NCBI GenBank assembly: GCA_017993715.1
Contig: JAGOME010000009.1
Coordinates: 10,002 to 74,001 of the forward strand
Direction of reading: 5' to 3'
DNA length: 64,000 bases
Source of the DNA: Phycicoccus sp.
GTDB lineage: Bacteria; Actinomycetota; Actinomycetes; Actinomycetales; Dermatophilaceae
The notes under the pieces are model-generated. The model had not been told where the DNA came from and made no database searches. It worked only from the letters and a program-made list of their open reading frames with translations. The first letter of the stretch is position 1, and each line of letters begins with the position of its first letter. Below, one piece after another: positions 40,807 to 50,132 of the stretch. The position numbers were made by a program, and so were the translations under genes.

Positions 40807-41616
40807 CTAGAGACGGCGGTCGGCGAGGACCGGGAAGTCGCGGCGATAGGTGGCCACCAGATCGAGATCGATCTCCACCGACAACACGTGTTCGCCGTGG
40901 TCGGGTGCGGCCGCGACCACCTCACCGGTGGGCGCGACCACCTGGCTCCCCCCACCCATATCGCCGCCGTGGTGACGCCCTCCGGTGTTGCATTGCACAA
41001 CGAAGCACTGATTTTCGACGGCGCGCGCCCGCCCGAGCAGCTGCCAATGCCCGACGCGGGGCAGCGGCCAGGCCGCCGGAATGACAAACATCTCCGCGCC
41101 CTGCTCCACCTGCGCCCGGTACAGCTCGGGGAACCGCAGGTCGTAACACGTGGACAGCCCCGCGAGCACCCGACGGTCGCCGCCGGCCGGTAGCTGGGAG
41201 ACGACGATGTCCTCGCCGGCCTCCATGAGTTTGGGCTCACCAGAGCCGAATCCGAAACGGTGGATCTTGCGGTAGGCCGCGACGAGCTCGCCGTCAGCTC
41301 CGAGGACCACGGCGGTGTTCGCCAGTCGATGCCCATCGGGACCCGGATGCGGCAGTCGCTCGACGAACGAGCCCGCATGCAGCGTGACCCCGGTCCGCAC
41401 CGCCACCTCCGCCATCCGGGCCACAAACGGACCCTGGACCGGCTGGGCCACGGCATCCCAGCCCTCGTAGCCGAACCCGGTCGGCATCCACAGCTCGGGC
41501 AAGACGACGAGGTCATGCCCGGGCGCGATGGACTCCACCAGCGCACTGACCCGGTCCACGCGGTCGGCGGGCGATTCCTCGTCTCCATAGGCAATCTGGG
41601 CGATGGCGATCCTCAT
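40807..41616 (-). CDS. Carbon-nitrogen hydrolase (nitrilase superfamily)
   Basis: A 269-residue amidase of the NIT2/omega-amidase type. The Glu-Lys-Cys triad is visible in VVLPELWMPTGFGYEG, AAYRKIHRFGFG and LSTCYDLRFPELYR. Likely substrates are alpha-ketoglutaramate or deaminated glutathione, which would make it a metabolite-repair enzyme. The ATG at 41616 overlaps the stop of the CtaG/CopD gene (ATGA), so it is translated with it; the longer frame starting at GTG 41661 lies within that gene. The palindromic repeat lies just downstream. Confidence 0.92.
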   Translation of the reverse strand: MRIAIAQIAYGDEESPADRVDRVSALVESIAPGHDLVVLPELWMPTGFGYEGWDAVAQPVQGPFVARMAEVAVRTGVTLHAGSFVERLPHPGPDGHRLANTAVVLGADGELVAAYRKIHRFGFGSGEPKLMEAGEDIVVSQLPAGGDRRVLAGLSTCYDLRFPELYRAQVEQGAEMFVIPAAWPLPRVGHWQLLGRARAVENQCFVVQCNTGGRHHGGDMGGGSQVVAPTGEVVAAAPDHGEHVLSVEIDLDLVATYRRDFPVLADRRL

Positions 41617-43574
41617 GAGCGCTCCTTGGTCTCCGTCTCCTGGCGCAGCTCCGAGAGCCACGCGTTATAGGCCACCAGATCAGCATCGCCATCACGGTCG
41701 GCCTGCCGGTCCATGCGGTCTGCGAGGCGCTCTTCGCGTCGATACCACTGCAGCGCAACGACGATCGCGAGGACGAGAGTCGGCGCCTCCCCCACGCCCC
41801 AGGCGATCTCACCAGCCGTGTGCTGGTCTGCCAAGGGGTCCGGCCCCCAGGGCAGCGCGAGCTGTTGGAAGAAGTCGGCGGCCAGCAGGTCTTGCGAGCC
41901 GGTCAGGGCCACGCCGAAGAAGGCGTGGAACGAGATCGTCGCAAACAACACGACGAGCAAGGCCAACGGCGGCCACCTCGGCGGCCCAGGATCGACCCCG
42001 ATGAGCACCCAGGCGAACAGATACCCGGTGAGCAGGAAGTGCCCCATCATGAGGATGTGCCCCGTGTGCGTCGTCAGCGCCAGCTCGAAGAGGGGCGTGT
42101 AATAGAAAGCCGCCATGCTCGCGAAGAACAGCGACGCCGCGACCACGGGGATGGCCAAGACACGGCTGACGCGGGAATGGGTGATCCGGAGCAGGACCTC
42201 GCGCAGGCCCCACGTCTTGTCTGTTCGCGCGGGGACCGCTCGCAACAGCAACGTCAGGGGGGCCGCCGGGACGAGGAACAGGGGCACGGTCATGGCGACC
42301 CCCATGTGCATCACCATGTGCATCGAGAAGAGCACCCGGCCCCAGATGTCCGGCGCCCCGCAGGTCAGCCAGATCCACAGCAGCCAGCCCAGCATCCACA
42401 AGGCCGTCCGCCACCATGGCCAGGCGTCGCCGCGCCGACGCAGCCGGATGACGGCGGCGGCATACAGGCCCATGGCGATGAGCGCGACCGCCAGGAACAG
42501 CCAGTTGATCCGCCAGGCGGTAAACCACTGGCCGAGGAGCGGTCCGGGATCTGGGAAGCCCGTGAGGACCAGGACCATCGACCGCTCGGGGTCGACCTGC
42601 GGAGAGGGCGGCTCACTGCGCGAGAGCGCGACCCCAAAGCCCGCGGCCACCGCCATGATCGCCAACTCGGTCACGGCGAACCGCGCGAAGGTCGCCCCGG
42701 ACGGGTCCTTGGCCGTCAGCCGACCGGCAAGGAGACGGCGCTGCTGCCAGCCCAGGAAACCGAGGGCGGTGAACCCGATGATCTTGGCCACGACGAGCAC
42801 CCCGTAGCCGGTCGTGAAGCCGTCCCACGTCCCGACCTTGATGATCGCCTGCTGCACGCCGCTCAACCCGACGATGGCAAAAGCCCAGGTGAACAAGACA
42901 GAGAAGCGCCGCACACTGATGCCGAGGTCGGCGCCCAGCGCGCTGCGCATGATGACCAGAGCGAGCAGTCCGCCAGCCCAGATCCCGACCCCGCCGAGGT
43001 GCGCCGCAGATGAGTTGACGGCGTCCTCATGGCTCGTGCTGCCGCCGGCATGCCCGGACAGGGCAGGCAGGAACAGGGCGACGAGCGCGATGAACGCCAG
43101 CCAGGCCAGGACGCCACGGCTCAGCGCCCGGGTGGCCACGACTCCGACAAACAGGGCCAGCCCTGCGCAGATCGCGAGCACCCGGGTGGCTTCGAGGGTG
43201 AACAGGAAGGTCCCAAGTTGGGGATAGAGCCCGCCGTCGGTGAGCGGCAACCCCGCGATATCAGCGAAGACGAGGACAACTCGGGTCGTCTGGGCCACGC
43301 CCCAGACGATGCCGAATGCCGCCGCCAGCCGGGTCGCGGTCGCACGACGGTTGGTCGACGTCCGCTCCGGCGTGATGAAGGCCGCAAGGATGAGCAGGCC
43401 CAGCGCGCCGGCCCCGGCGACCCAGGCGATCCCGCCGGAAATCGGCAGGCCCCAGCGCACAACGAGCCCGGGATCGGCGATGCGCGGCTGGTCGTTGCCG
43501 CCGGTGACGAGGAGGCCGACCACCGCAGCGCACACCGCGAGAGCGGCCAAGGCCAGGGCTGAGCGGCGGGGCAT
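41613..43574 (-). CDS. CopD/CtaG fusion membrane protein for copper import and cytochrome oxidase assembly
   Basis: A 653-residue protein with about 15 membrane helices. The N-terminal half is CopD-like (SGHAGGSTSHEDAVNSSAAHLGGVGIWAGGLLAL with the His residues that bind copper). The C-terminal half is caa3-type CtaG (MHMVMHMGVAMTVPLFLV, GHFLLTGYLFAWVLIG, SFHAFFGVAL) with Met/His copper ligands. Such actinobacterial fusions deliver copper to cytochrome c oxidase. The ATG at 43574 has GGAG five bases upstream; the frame further up runs into the divergent gene. It overlaps the amidase start, so the two form an operon. Confidence 0.92.
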   Translation of the reverse strand: MPRRSALALAALAVCAAVVGLLVTGGNDQPRIADPGLVVRWGLPISGGIAWVAGAGALGLLILAAFITPERTSTNRRATATRLAAAFGIVWGVAQTTRVVLVFADIAGLPLTDGGLYPQLGTFLFTLEATRVLAICAGLALFVGVVATRALSRGVLAWLAFIALVALFLPALSGHAGGSTSHEDAVNSSAAHLGGVGIWAGGLLALVIMRSALGADLGISVRRFSVLFTWAFAIVGLSGVQQAIIKVGTWDGFTTGYGVLVVAKIIGFTALGFLGWQQRRLLAGRLTAKDPSGATFARFAVTELAIMAVAAGFGVALSRSEPPSPQVDPERSMVLVLTGFPDPGPLLGQWFTAWRINWLFLAVALIAMGLYAAAVIRLRRRGDAWPWWRTALWMLGWLLWIWLTCGAPDIWGRVLFSMHMVMHMGVAMTVPLFLVPAAPLTLLLRAVPARTDKTWGLREVLLRITHSRVSRVLAIPVVAASLFFASMAAFYYTPLFELALTTHTGHILMMGHFLLTGYLFAWVLIGVDPGPPRWPPLALLVVLFATISFHAFFGVALTGSQDLLAADFFQQLALPWGPDPLADQHTAGEIAWGVGEAPTLVLAIVVALQWYRREERLADRMDRQADRDGDADLVAYNAWLSELRQETETKERS

Positions 43575-43600
43575 GGCTCCAGGGTAGGTAACGTGACCGA

Positions 43601-44470
43601 ATGCCGTTGCATCCGCCCGTACCGCTCCAGCCCCCCGCACCCTCCGACTTCCCCTCCCTGGTCGAGGCCTTCGCGGGGACCGCGCAGGCGGTCATCGACC
43701 TCGGGTCATCCGTGCGGGCCGGCGACGAGGACCTCCCAACCCACTGCCCGGGCTGGACAGTGACCGACCAACTCCGGCACGTCGAGTCCGCCGAGGCCAT
43801 GGTCTTCGGTGAGCCGATCCCCGAGGTCGACGTGTCGGGGTATGGGTACGTGCGGCATTCCTTCGGGGAAGCCATCGAACGCTACGTGGAGAGCCGACGG
43901 GGGCGGTCCCTGCCAGAGGTGGTTAGCGACCTGTCGGCGACGATCGCCCAACGCATGGCCATCCTGCGCGACCCGATGACGACAGCCGAGGACTCCGTGG
44001 TCGGGCCGTTCGGGCCGTCGTCACTGGAGGACCTCATCGCCGTCCGCACCTTTGACATCTGGTTCCACGAGCAGGATCTGCGCGAGGCGCTGGGTCGGCC
44101 GGGTGGCCTCGACACGCCTGCCGCGGCGCATGCCCTGGCGCGCACCTTTGCCGTCTTCGGCCGGGTCGTCGCCCGGGACGCCGCGATCGCACCGGGCCAC
44201 GCTGTCGTGCTCGAGTCGAGCGGTCCGGTGACCGGGCGGGTGGGAGCCCGGGTGGAGATCGGCGAGGACGGCAAGGCGCGCGGCATTCCCCTGTTCACGG
44301 GGGACGCGCGCCCCCACGAGGACGTGCCCACAACCTCGATCCACCTCTCCACCCGCGACCTCATGCGGCGAGCCGGCGGCCGGCTCTCGACCGATGAGGT
44401 GCACTGGAGCGCCGAGGGCGACCAGGATGTCGCGCTGCGGGTCCTGGACGCCCTGGCCATCACCCCCTAG
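43601..44470 (+). CDS. Maleylpyruvate isomerase-like mycothiol-dependent protein (MDMPI family)
   Basis: A 289-residue protein with the DinB-like four-helix MDMPI_N domain (LVEAFAGTAQAVIDL, THCPGWTVTDQLRHVESAEAMVFG; His in DQLRHV binds metal, with a second set near RTFDIWFHEQDLREALG). A C-terminal SCP2-like part starts about 190. Family members are mycothiol-dependent enzymes of unknown substrate in most cases. Its ATG is the ATG inside a GAATGCCG octamer at 43599. It is divergent from the CopD/CtaG gene by 26 bp. Confidence 0.88.
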   Translation: MPLHPPVPLQPPAPSDFPSLVEAFAGTAQAVIDLGSSVRAGDEDLPTHCPGWTVTDQLRHVESAEAMVFGEPIPEVDVSGYGYVRHSFGEAIERYVESRRGRSLPEVVSDLSATIAQRMAILRDPMTTAEDSVVGPFGPSSLEDLIAVRTFDIWFHEQDLREALGRPGGLDTPAAAHALARTFAVFGRVVARDAAIAPGHAVVLESSGPVTGRVGARVEIGEDGKARGIPLFTGDARPHEDVPTTSIHLSTRDLMRRAGGRLSTDEVHWSAEGDQDVALRVLDALAITP

Positions 44471-44482
44471 GGCTGCGGTGCG

Positions 44483-46252
44483 TCAGTCCTGGAGCGCGCT
44501 CGCGGGCAGGTCAAACCAGCGCAGGTGGTCGAAGTCGGCCGACAGCTGCGCGACCGCGCTCAAGTCCGGGGGCGTCGCAGCCGCCAGGATCGCGGCCCCA
44601 TCGCGCAGGTGCTCGGCGAGCAGGTCTTCCCCGCCACGCAGGGATGAATGCGGCGAGATGAGCGCGCCGCTCGCGGCATACCCGATGTCCCGCAAGCGGA
44701 TCGGTGGTTCAACGACCCCCTCGCGGTGCCGCCAGCGTCCGGTCAGCGGATCGAAGCGGTAGTCCCCGAGGAGCCGCCACCCGTCGCGGGCCACGAGCCG
44801 CACCGCGTTGATGACGTAATCAGCCACCGTGTCCGAGACGAAGTAGTTGAAGTTCACCCGCACCCAGCCGGGCTTGATGCCCTCGCAGCCGCCGGTGATC
44901 TCACGTTCGAACTCGTGGCTGCGCTCGAGATCGATCCCGAGGAGCCGGTGTCCGTACGGCCCCGCGCACGAGCAGCCGCCCCGCGACTGGATCCCGAACA
45001 GGTCGTTGAGCACCGCCACGACGAAGTTGTGATGCAGGTAGGCGCCTGAGGGCCCGCGCAGCACGAAAGACACGATGGACAGGCGTTCGCGATCCAGCGA
45101 GCCGAGGATCTCCAGCCCCGGCTCATCGCGCCAGGCATCGACCGCGCGGGCGAGCAGTCGATGCTCCTGTGCCCGAATGGTGTCGACACCCACGGCTTCC
45201 TTGAGCTGGAAGACCAGGCCAGCCCGGATCGACTCGATGATCGCGGGCGTACCGCCCTCCTCCCGATGCGCCGGATCCGCTACGTACACGTGGTCGTCAG
45301 GGTTGACGTACGCGACGGTCCCCCCGCCAGGGACGTCGGGGACGCGGTTGGCGAAGATCTCGCGTCGCGCCACCAACACGCCCGGCGTTGAGGGTCCGCC
45401 GATGAACTTGTGAGGCGAGAGGAAGACGGCGTCCTTGTAGGACAACGGATCCGCGCCCTGCGCCGCCGTCATCGAGATGTCGATGTAGGGCGCAGCCGCG
45501 GCGTAGTCCCAGAAGGACAGCGCACCATGTCGATGCAGCAGCGCAGCGATCCCGTCGGTGTCGGACAGGATGCCCGTCACATTGGAGGCGGCGCTGAACG
45601 AGCCAATCTTCAGGGGGCGGGCGGCATACTCCTCGAGGCGGCGTTCGAGGTCGGGCAGGGAGACTCCGCCATCGGCGTCCTGGGCGATGGCGACGACGTC
45701 GGCGATGGTCTCGCGCCAGGGAACCTCATTGCTGTGGTGCTCGTAGGGGCCGACAAAAATGACCGGGCGCTCCTCAGCCGGGATGCGTTCGGCGAGGTGC
45801 CACCGGTCCTCCAGGGTGCTGGGGATCCGCAGACCCAGAATGCCGATGAGCTTGGCGATCGCCCCCGTGCACCCGGATCCAGCGAAGACCACAACGGTGT
45901 CGTCGTCGCCGTGCACCGCCTGACGGATGATCTCGCGCGCATCCTCCCGCAGCCGCGTCGTCTGCAGGCCGGTGCCGCTGGACTCGGTGTGGGTGTTGGC
46001 ATAGGCCGGGAGCACCTCGTCACGGATGAAGTCCTCGATGAAGGTCAGCGCCCGCCCACTGGCGGTGTAGTCGGCATACGTCACGCGGCGCTGGCCGTAC
46101 GGGGTCTGCATGACATGGTCATCACCGATGACCGACTCCCGGATGGTGCGCAGGAGCGGGTTCTCCGGCGACGCGGCATTCGAGGCGGCGCCCGCCGGGC
46201 GGACGGCATTCGAGGCGGCGTTCGGATCGGCAGCGGGAGTGACGCGGGACAT
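44483..46252 (-). CDS. Class V aminotransferase / cysteine desulfurase-like PLP enzyme
   Basis: A 589-residue PLP enzyme, longer than typical NifS/SufS proteins (about 400). TYADYTASGRALTFIEDFI, VVFAGSGCTGAIAKLI and VGPYEHHSNEVPWRE are family landmarks; the PLP lysine is in FLSPHKFIGGPSTPGVL. RGGCSCAGPYGHRLLGI near 440 holds cysteines that could take sulfur. The C-terminal 100 residues are not in classical enzymes. The ATG at 46252 or an identical duplicated start at 46309 may be used (57 bp, in frame, adds 19 residues). It is divergent from the TetR-MMPL operon but far enough away to be independent. Confidence 0.88.
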   Translation of the reverse strand: MSRVTPAADPNAASNAVRPAGAASNAASPENPLLRTIRESVIGDDHVMQTPYGQRRVTYADYTASGRALTFIEDFIRDEVLPAYANTHTESSGTGLQTTRLREDAREIIRQAVHGDDDTVVVFAGSGCTGAIAKLIGILGLRIPSTLEDRWHLAERIPAEERPVIFVGPYEHHSNEVPWRETIADVVAIAQDADGGVSLPDLERRLEEYAARPLKIGSFSAASNVTGILSDTDGIAALLHRHGALSFWDYAAAAPYIDISMTAAQGADPLSYKDAVFLSPHKFIGGPSTPGVLVARREIFANRVPDVPGGGTVAYVNPDDHVYVADPAHREEGGTPAIIESIRAGLVFQLKEAVGVDTIRAQEHRLLARAVDAWRDEPGLEILGSLDRERLSIVSFVLRGPSGAYLHHNFVVAVLNDLFGIQSRGGCSCAGPYGHRLLGIDLERSHEFEREITGGCEGIKPGWVRVNFNYFVSDTVADYVINAVRLVARDGWRLLGDYRFDPLTGRWRHREGVVEPPIRLRDIGYAASGALISPHSSLRGGEDLLAEHLRDGAAILAAATPPDLSAVAQLSADFDHLRWFDLPASALQD

Positions 46253-46324
46253 GCGCCCCAGGGTATGCCGCGGCCTGCCCAGGCGGCCCGCGGGAGTGAC
46301 GCGGGACATGCGCCCCAGGGTATG
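46233..46324 (-). repeat. Duplicated translation-start region of the aminotransferase gene
   Basis: A 35-bp segment with the start context and MSRVTP codons occurs at 46233-46267 and 46290-46324, offset by 57 bp and in frame. The gene thus has two near-equal starts 19 codons apart. A separate 26-bp tandem duplication lies just upstream (46336-46387). Confidence 0.85.
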
Positions 46325-46378
46325 TCGCGAGCCCGCTCCGGCGACTCCCTCGACTTTCCCGCTCCGGCGACTCCCTCG

Positions 46379-46465
46379 ACTTTCCCGCCTGAAGTGGCTA
46401 CCTGGTGGTTCGCAATGGTTAACAACCCCTGCGAACCCGCACGATTCCACCTCAGGCGGGAAAGT
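46379..46465. repeat. Interspersed palindromic repeat family B, copy 2
   Basis: Outer arms ACTTTCCCGCCTGAAGTGG and CCACCTCAGGCGGGAAAGT pair with one mismatch; inner arms GGTTCGCA / TGCGAACC flank TTAACAA. The whole is an 87-bp near-palindrome sharing its left arm and core with copy 1 at 35254. Confidence 0.8.
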
Positions 46466-46480
46466 TGATAGGTGCGCACA

Positions 46481-46496
46481 AGTGCAAAGTTGCACT
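46481..46496. promoter_or_regulatory. Candidate TetR operator
   Basis: AGTGCAA-AG-TTGCACT, a 16-bp palindrome with a 2-bp centre, 29 bp upstream of the TetR start. It is followed by a GTGCATAG half-like sequence. It is the natural site for autorepression of the TetR-MMPL operon. Confidence 0.65.
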
Positions 46497-46525
46497 CCTG
46501 TGCATAGTTGAGCCATGCTGTCCCC

Positions 46526-47122
46526 GTGAATCTGCGCGAGCGCAAGAAGGAGCGCACTCAGGCCGATCTGGCCGAGGCGGCCTATGCGATTGCCGTCGAG
46601 AGCGGCATGGACGCGTTGACGGCCGATGCCATAGCCGCGAGAGCGGGGGTGTCGCGACGGACCTTCTTTAACTACTACGCCAGCGTCGATGCGGCCCTGA
46701 GCACGGCGGTCGCCGGCTTCTTCGCCAGCCTCACCGAGGTCCTCGAGAACGAACCCCTGGACGAGCCTCTCTGGAGCGTGGTCGCCCGCCTCGTGGAGGC
46801 GCCCACCCCGCCCGAGCCGCTGCGCCGGATCACCCTCCTGGCCGCTGTCGGACAGTCCAGTCCGCACGCCCGCCGGATCATTGATGACCTGTGTCAGGAC
46901 TGGCTGGGCTGGCTCGAAACCCATCTTGCCCAGCGCCTCCCGGATGCCGACGAGGCCTATGTCGTCGGCCTCACCCATGCCGTCGTCGGTGCCGCCCAGG
47001 CATCGATCAGCCTCTGGGGGCGCCGCACCGGCGGCACACTCACTCCCCAGTCCCTTGCCCTGCATCGCCAACTCCTCGCCGAGTCGCTGCGCTTCGTGCG
47101 CACTGGCTTCGAGCACCGCTGA
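46526..47122 (+). CDS. TetR family regulator of the MMPL exporter
   Basis: A 198-residue repressor. The N-terminal HTH RKKERTQADLAEAAYAIAVESG then ADAIAARAGVSRRTFFNYYAS is diagnostic. The C-terminal domain is ligand-binding, TetR_C type. I chose the GTG at 46526, which puts NLRERKKERT at the start; a TTG at 46508 would add six residues. The MMPL gene begins 21 bp beyond the stop, and the regulator should respond to a lipid or drug carried by it. A palindromic operator precedes the pair. Confidence 0.9.
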   Translation: MNLRERKKERTQADLAEAAYAIAVESGMDALTADAIAARAGVSRRTFFNYYASVDAALSTAVAGFFASLTEVLENEPLDEPLWSVVARLVEAPTPPEPLRRITLLAAVGQSSPHARRIIDDLCQDWLGWLETHLAQRLPDADEAYVVGLTHAVVGAAQASISLWGRRTGGTLTPQSLALHRQLLAESLRFVRTGFEHR

Positions 47123-47143
47123 CCCCCCAAAGGACCTCCCGAT

Positions 47144-49714
47144 ATGGCCTCCTTCCTTGCCCGCCTCGGCCGCTGGTGCGCGACCCACGCCGGGCGCGTC
47201 GTCGCCCTCTGGGTCGCGATCCTCATCGGGGTGGGGGCAGCTGCGCTGACCTTCGGCTCACCCATGACGAGCGAGGTGAGCATCCCCGACGCCGACTTCC
47301 AGAAGGTCAGCGAGCAACTGCAGACCCAGATCCCGCAGGCCGCGGGAGGGGCCGGCACGATCATCATCTTGAGCACGGCCGGTCCGCTCACCCAGGGCCA
47401 GCGGGCCGCCATCGCCGAGGTGCTGGATGACTGGCGCTCCGTCCCGCACGTGCGCGCTGTCGTCGACCCGTTCGAGCAGCAGGCGCAACTCGATGGCCAG
47501 GCCGACCAGCTCGCCGACGGCGAAACCCAACTGACGCAGGCCAAAGCGCAGCTCGACGACGGCTGGGCCCAGCTTCAAAGCGCCCAGGGACAACTGACCT
47601 TCGGCGAGCAGGCCTTGACCTCCCTCGAAGCCAGCAACCCCGCCGATCCCACCCTGCCCGGACTGCGGGCCCAACTCGCCGACGGCCGCGCTCAATACGA
47701 GGCCGGCCTTGCGCAGTACAACGACGGCAAGGCGCAGTACGACCAGGGGGTCGCCGACTACGAGGCTGGCAAGATCCTGACCGAGGCCGTTGACGGGACC
47801 CGATTCATCAGCGACGACGGCGCGCGGGCCCTCGTCATCATCCAGTTCGACACCGACACCCAGTCCGTCCCGATCCAGGACCGCGACGCCATCCCGGCGA
47901 CCGCCGCCGCAGCCCTCGCCGACGCCGATCTCCAGGCCCAGTACAGCGTCGAGATCACGCAGGACACCTCGTCGCTCGTTGGTCCCGGCGAGATCATCGG
48001 CCTGGCCCTGGCAGGTGTCGTACTTATCCTCACCCTCGGCTCGCTCATCGCTGCCGGCCTGCCACTCGCCGGGGCCGTCGTCGGTGTGGGTGTCGGGCTG
48101 GCCGGTGCCGTCGCCGCCTCCCACTGGTTCACCCTCAACTCCACCACCCCCGCTCTGGCCCTGATGCTCGGCCTGGCCGTGGGCATCGACTACGCGCTCT
48201 TCATCGTCAACCGGCACCGCACCCAGCTCTTGGACGGAATGCCGCTCACGGCGTCGGTCGGGCGGGCCGTTGGCACCGCCGGGAATGCCGTGATCTTCGC
48301 CGGGTCGACCGTCGTCATCGCCCTCGCGGCCCTCGTCCTGTCCGGGCTGCCGATCCTGGCTCAGATGGGTCTCGTGGCGGCATTCACCGTCTTTGTCGCT
48401 GTGGTCGTCGCGATCACCCTGACACCGGCGCTCCTTGGCCTGATCGGCAACCGCGTGGTGTCGCGCCGAGCCTGGCGCGCCCGGGGCTGGCAGACCCCGG
48501 GTGACGTCGCGACGCGGGTGGTCCCGCCGGCCGACCACGAGGAGGAGCACGGTGGCTGGTACGTCCGGCTCGTCACCGGCCACCCCTGGCTGACCATGCT
48601 CGGCGTCGTTGCCCTCGTCGGCGCCATGGCCGTGCCCGCGCTCGACCTCCGGCTGGGGCTGCCTGATGGCGGGACCGAGCCGCCCGGATCGACGGCGCGA
48701 CTGGCCTACGACCAGGTCGCCGAGTCGTTCGGCCCGGGACGCAACGGCCCGGTCATCGCCGTCGCGACGGTCGACACCCCCCTGGCCGACGCCGACGTCC
48801 TCACCGCGCAGGCCGAGATCACCCAGCGGCTCAGCCCCTTTGTCGGCGTCCAGAGTGTCCTGCCCGTCGGGGTGAGCCCGGACCGGACGACCCTGGCGTT
48901 CCAGGTCGTGCTGGAGACCGGCCCCGCGGACGCCGCCACGGTCGAGACGGTTGCGGCGCTGCGCGGTGCGGCCGACGCCATCGGGCGCGGAACCGGCACC
49001 ACGATCGGCTTCACCGGACAGACCGTCGCGAACATCGAGATCTCCGAAGTCCTCGCCGGCGCCCTGCCCCTCTATCTGGTCGTCGTCGTGGGGATGTCGC
49101 TGATCATCCTGCTGCTCGTGTTCCGCTCCGTCGTCGTCCCGCTCATCGCGACCGGGGGCTTCCTGCTGTCGGTAGCGGCGGCATTCGGGGCGACCGTTGC
49201 CGTCTATCAGTGGGGTTGGCTCGCGAGCGTTTTCGACGTCAGCCGCACTGGGCCGATCATGTCGTTCCTCCCGATCATCCTCATCGGGGTGCTCTTTGGG
49301 CTAGCCATGGACTACCAGATGTTCCTCGTGTCCGGCATGGCCGAGGCGCGCGCCCACGGCGAACCCGCGCGCAAGGCCGTCATCACCGGGTTCGTCCACG
49401 GCGCCAAAGTCGTCACGGCGGCGGCCATCATCATGGCGTCGGTGTTCGGCGGGTTTGTGTTCTCCCACTTGGGAATGGTGCGACCCATGGGTTTCGGGCT
49501 GGCTATCGGTGTCCTCGTCGATGCGGTCCTGGTCCGGATGACCCTGACGCCCGCGTTGATGTCGGTGCTCGGCGAGCGGGCCTGGTGGATCCCGGCGTGG
49601 CTGGACCGGATCCTGCCGCGCCTGGACGTCGAGGGCACGTCCCTGGCGCAGGACGACCCGGCCGCACCGGCAGCGGTCCCCGTTCGGGAGCCCGTGGCCG
49701 AGCCGGCGAGCTGA
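47144..49714 (+). CDS. MMPL/RND-type exporter
   Basis: An 856-residue transporter, probably of a lipid or amphiphile. Twelve hydrophobic segments lie in two halves, with IDYALFIVNRHR and MDYQMFLVSGMAEAR as the conserved proton-relay segments of MMPL proteins. An extracytoplasmic loop (about 105-205) has coiled-coil repeats of the form Q-x-x-D-G-x-x-Q (GQADQLADGETQLTQAKAQL), seen in YhgE/MMPL proteins that span the wall. AAAGGA precedes the ATG at 47144. It forms an operon with the TetR gene just upstream. Confidence 0.93.
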   Translation: MASFLARLGRWCATHAGRVVALWVAILIGVGAAALTFGSPMTSEVSIPDADFQKVSEQLQTQIPQAAGGAGTIIILSTAGPLTQGQRAAIAEVLDDWRSVPHVRAVVDPFEQQAQLDGQADQLADGETQLTQAKAQLDDGWAQLQSAQGQLTFGEQALTSLEASNPADPTLPGLRAQLADGRAQYEAGLAQYNDGKAQYDQGVADYEAGKILTEAVDGTRFISDDGARALVIIQFDTDTQSVPIQDRDAIPATAAAALADADLQAQYSVEITQDTSSLVGPGEIIGLALAGVVLILTLGSLIAAGLPLAGAVVGVGVGLAGAVAASHWFTLNSTTPALALMLGLAVGIDYALFIVNRHRTQLLDGMPLTASVGRAVGTAGNAVIFAGSTVVIALAALVLSGLPILAQMGLVAAFTVFVAVVVAITLTPALLGLIGNRVVSRRAWRARGWQTPGDVATRVVPPADHEEEHGGWYVRLVTGHPWLTMLGVVALVGAMAVPALDLRLGLPDGGTEPPGSTARLAYDQVAESFGPGRNGPVIAVATVDTPLADADVLTAQAEITQRLSPFVGVQSVLPVGVSPDRTTLAFQVVLETGPADAATVETVAALRGAADAIGRGTGTTIGFTGQTVANIEISEVLAGALPLYLVVVVGMSLIILLLVFRSVVVPLIATGGFLLSVAAAFGATVAVYQWGWLASVFDVSRTGPIMSFLPIILIGVLFGLAMDYQMFLVSGMAEARAHGEPARKAVITGFVHGAKVVTAAAIIMASVFGGFVFSHLGMVRPMGFGLAIGVLVDAVLVRMTLTPALMSVLGERAWWIPAWLDRILPRLDVEGTSLAQDDPAAPAAVPVREPVAEPAS

Positions 49715-50132
49715 CTGCGCCTCAGCCCTGAGGGCCCGCCGCACACCCGGACAACGAATCGTTTCGATACGAGTTTCGTCTCCGAGCCCCTGCAGGAGGG
49801 CTTGGCGGGCCAGTCGGCGGGGTCAGCGGGCCGCCCCGGCGAGACTCCGACACCAGTCGGACTCTCGCCCCGCCAGAGATGTCCCACTGCCCGAAACTCC
49901 GACACCAGTGGGACTCTCGCCCCGCCAGAGATGTCCCACTGCCCGAAACTCCGACACCAGTGGGGCTCTCGCCTCGCCAGAGTCGTGCGGCTTCGGCACA
50001 GCGAGACTCGGCGCGTCCACAGAACCGCCAAGGGACTCGTGGCTCGCGCTAGGACCCAGCACAGCGGGAGGACAGGTCCGGGCTCGACGGTGGTGATCCC
50101 AGCACACCACTGTCGAAATTCAGGAGTCCCCC
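49715..50132. other. Intergenic region between MMPL and the redox locus
   Basis: No gene seen. It holds the 52-bp tandem hairpin array (49843-49987). An A/T-richer stretch at 49752-49782 (AACGAATCGTTTCGATACG) has overlapping inverted repeats and could be a regulator site for the plus-strand genes. Confidence 0.5.
49843..49987. repeat. 52-bp tandem repeat, about 2.8 units, each with a hairpin
   Basis: Units are offset by 52 bp (CTCCGACACCAG at 49845, 49897, 49949). CAGTGGGAC and GTCCCACTG form a 9-bp stem in each unit, with TCTC / GAGA inside the loop. The first unit has a variant (CAGTCGGAC) and the last fades into non-repeat DNA. Confidence 0.9.
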
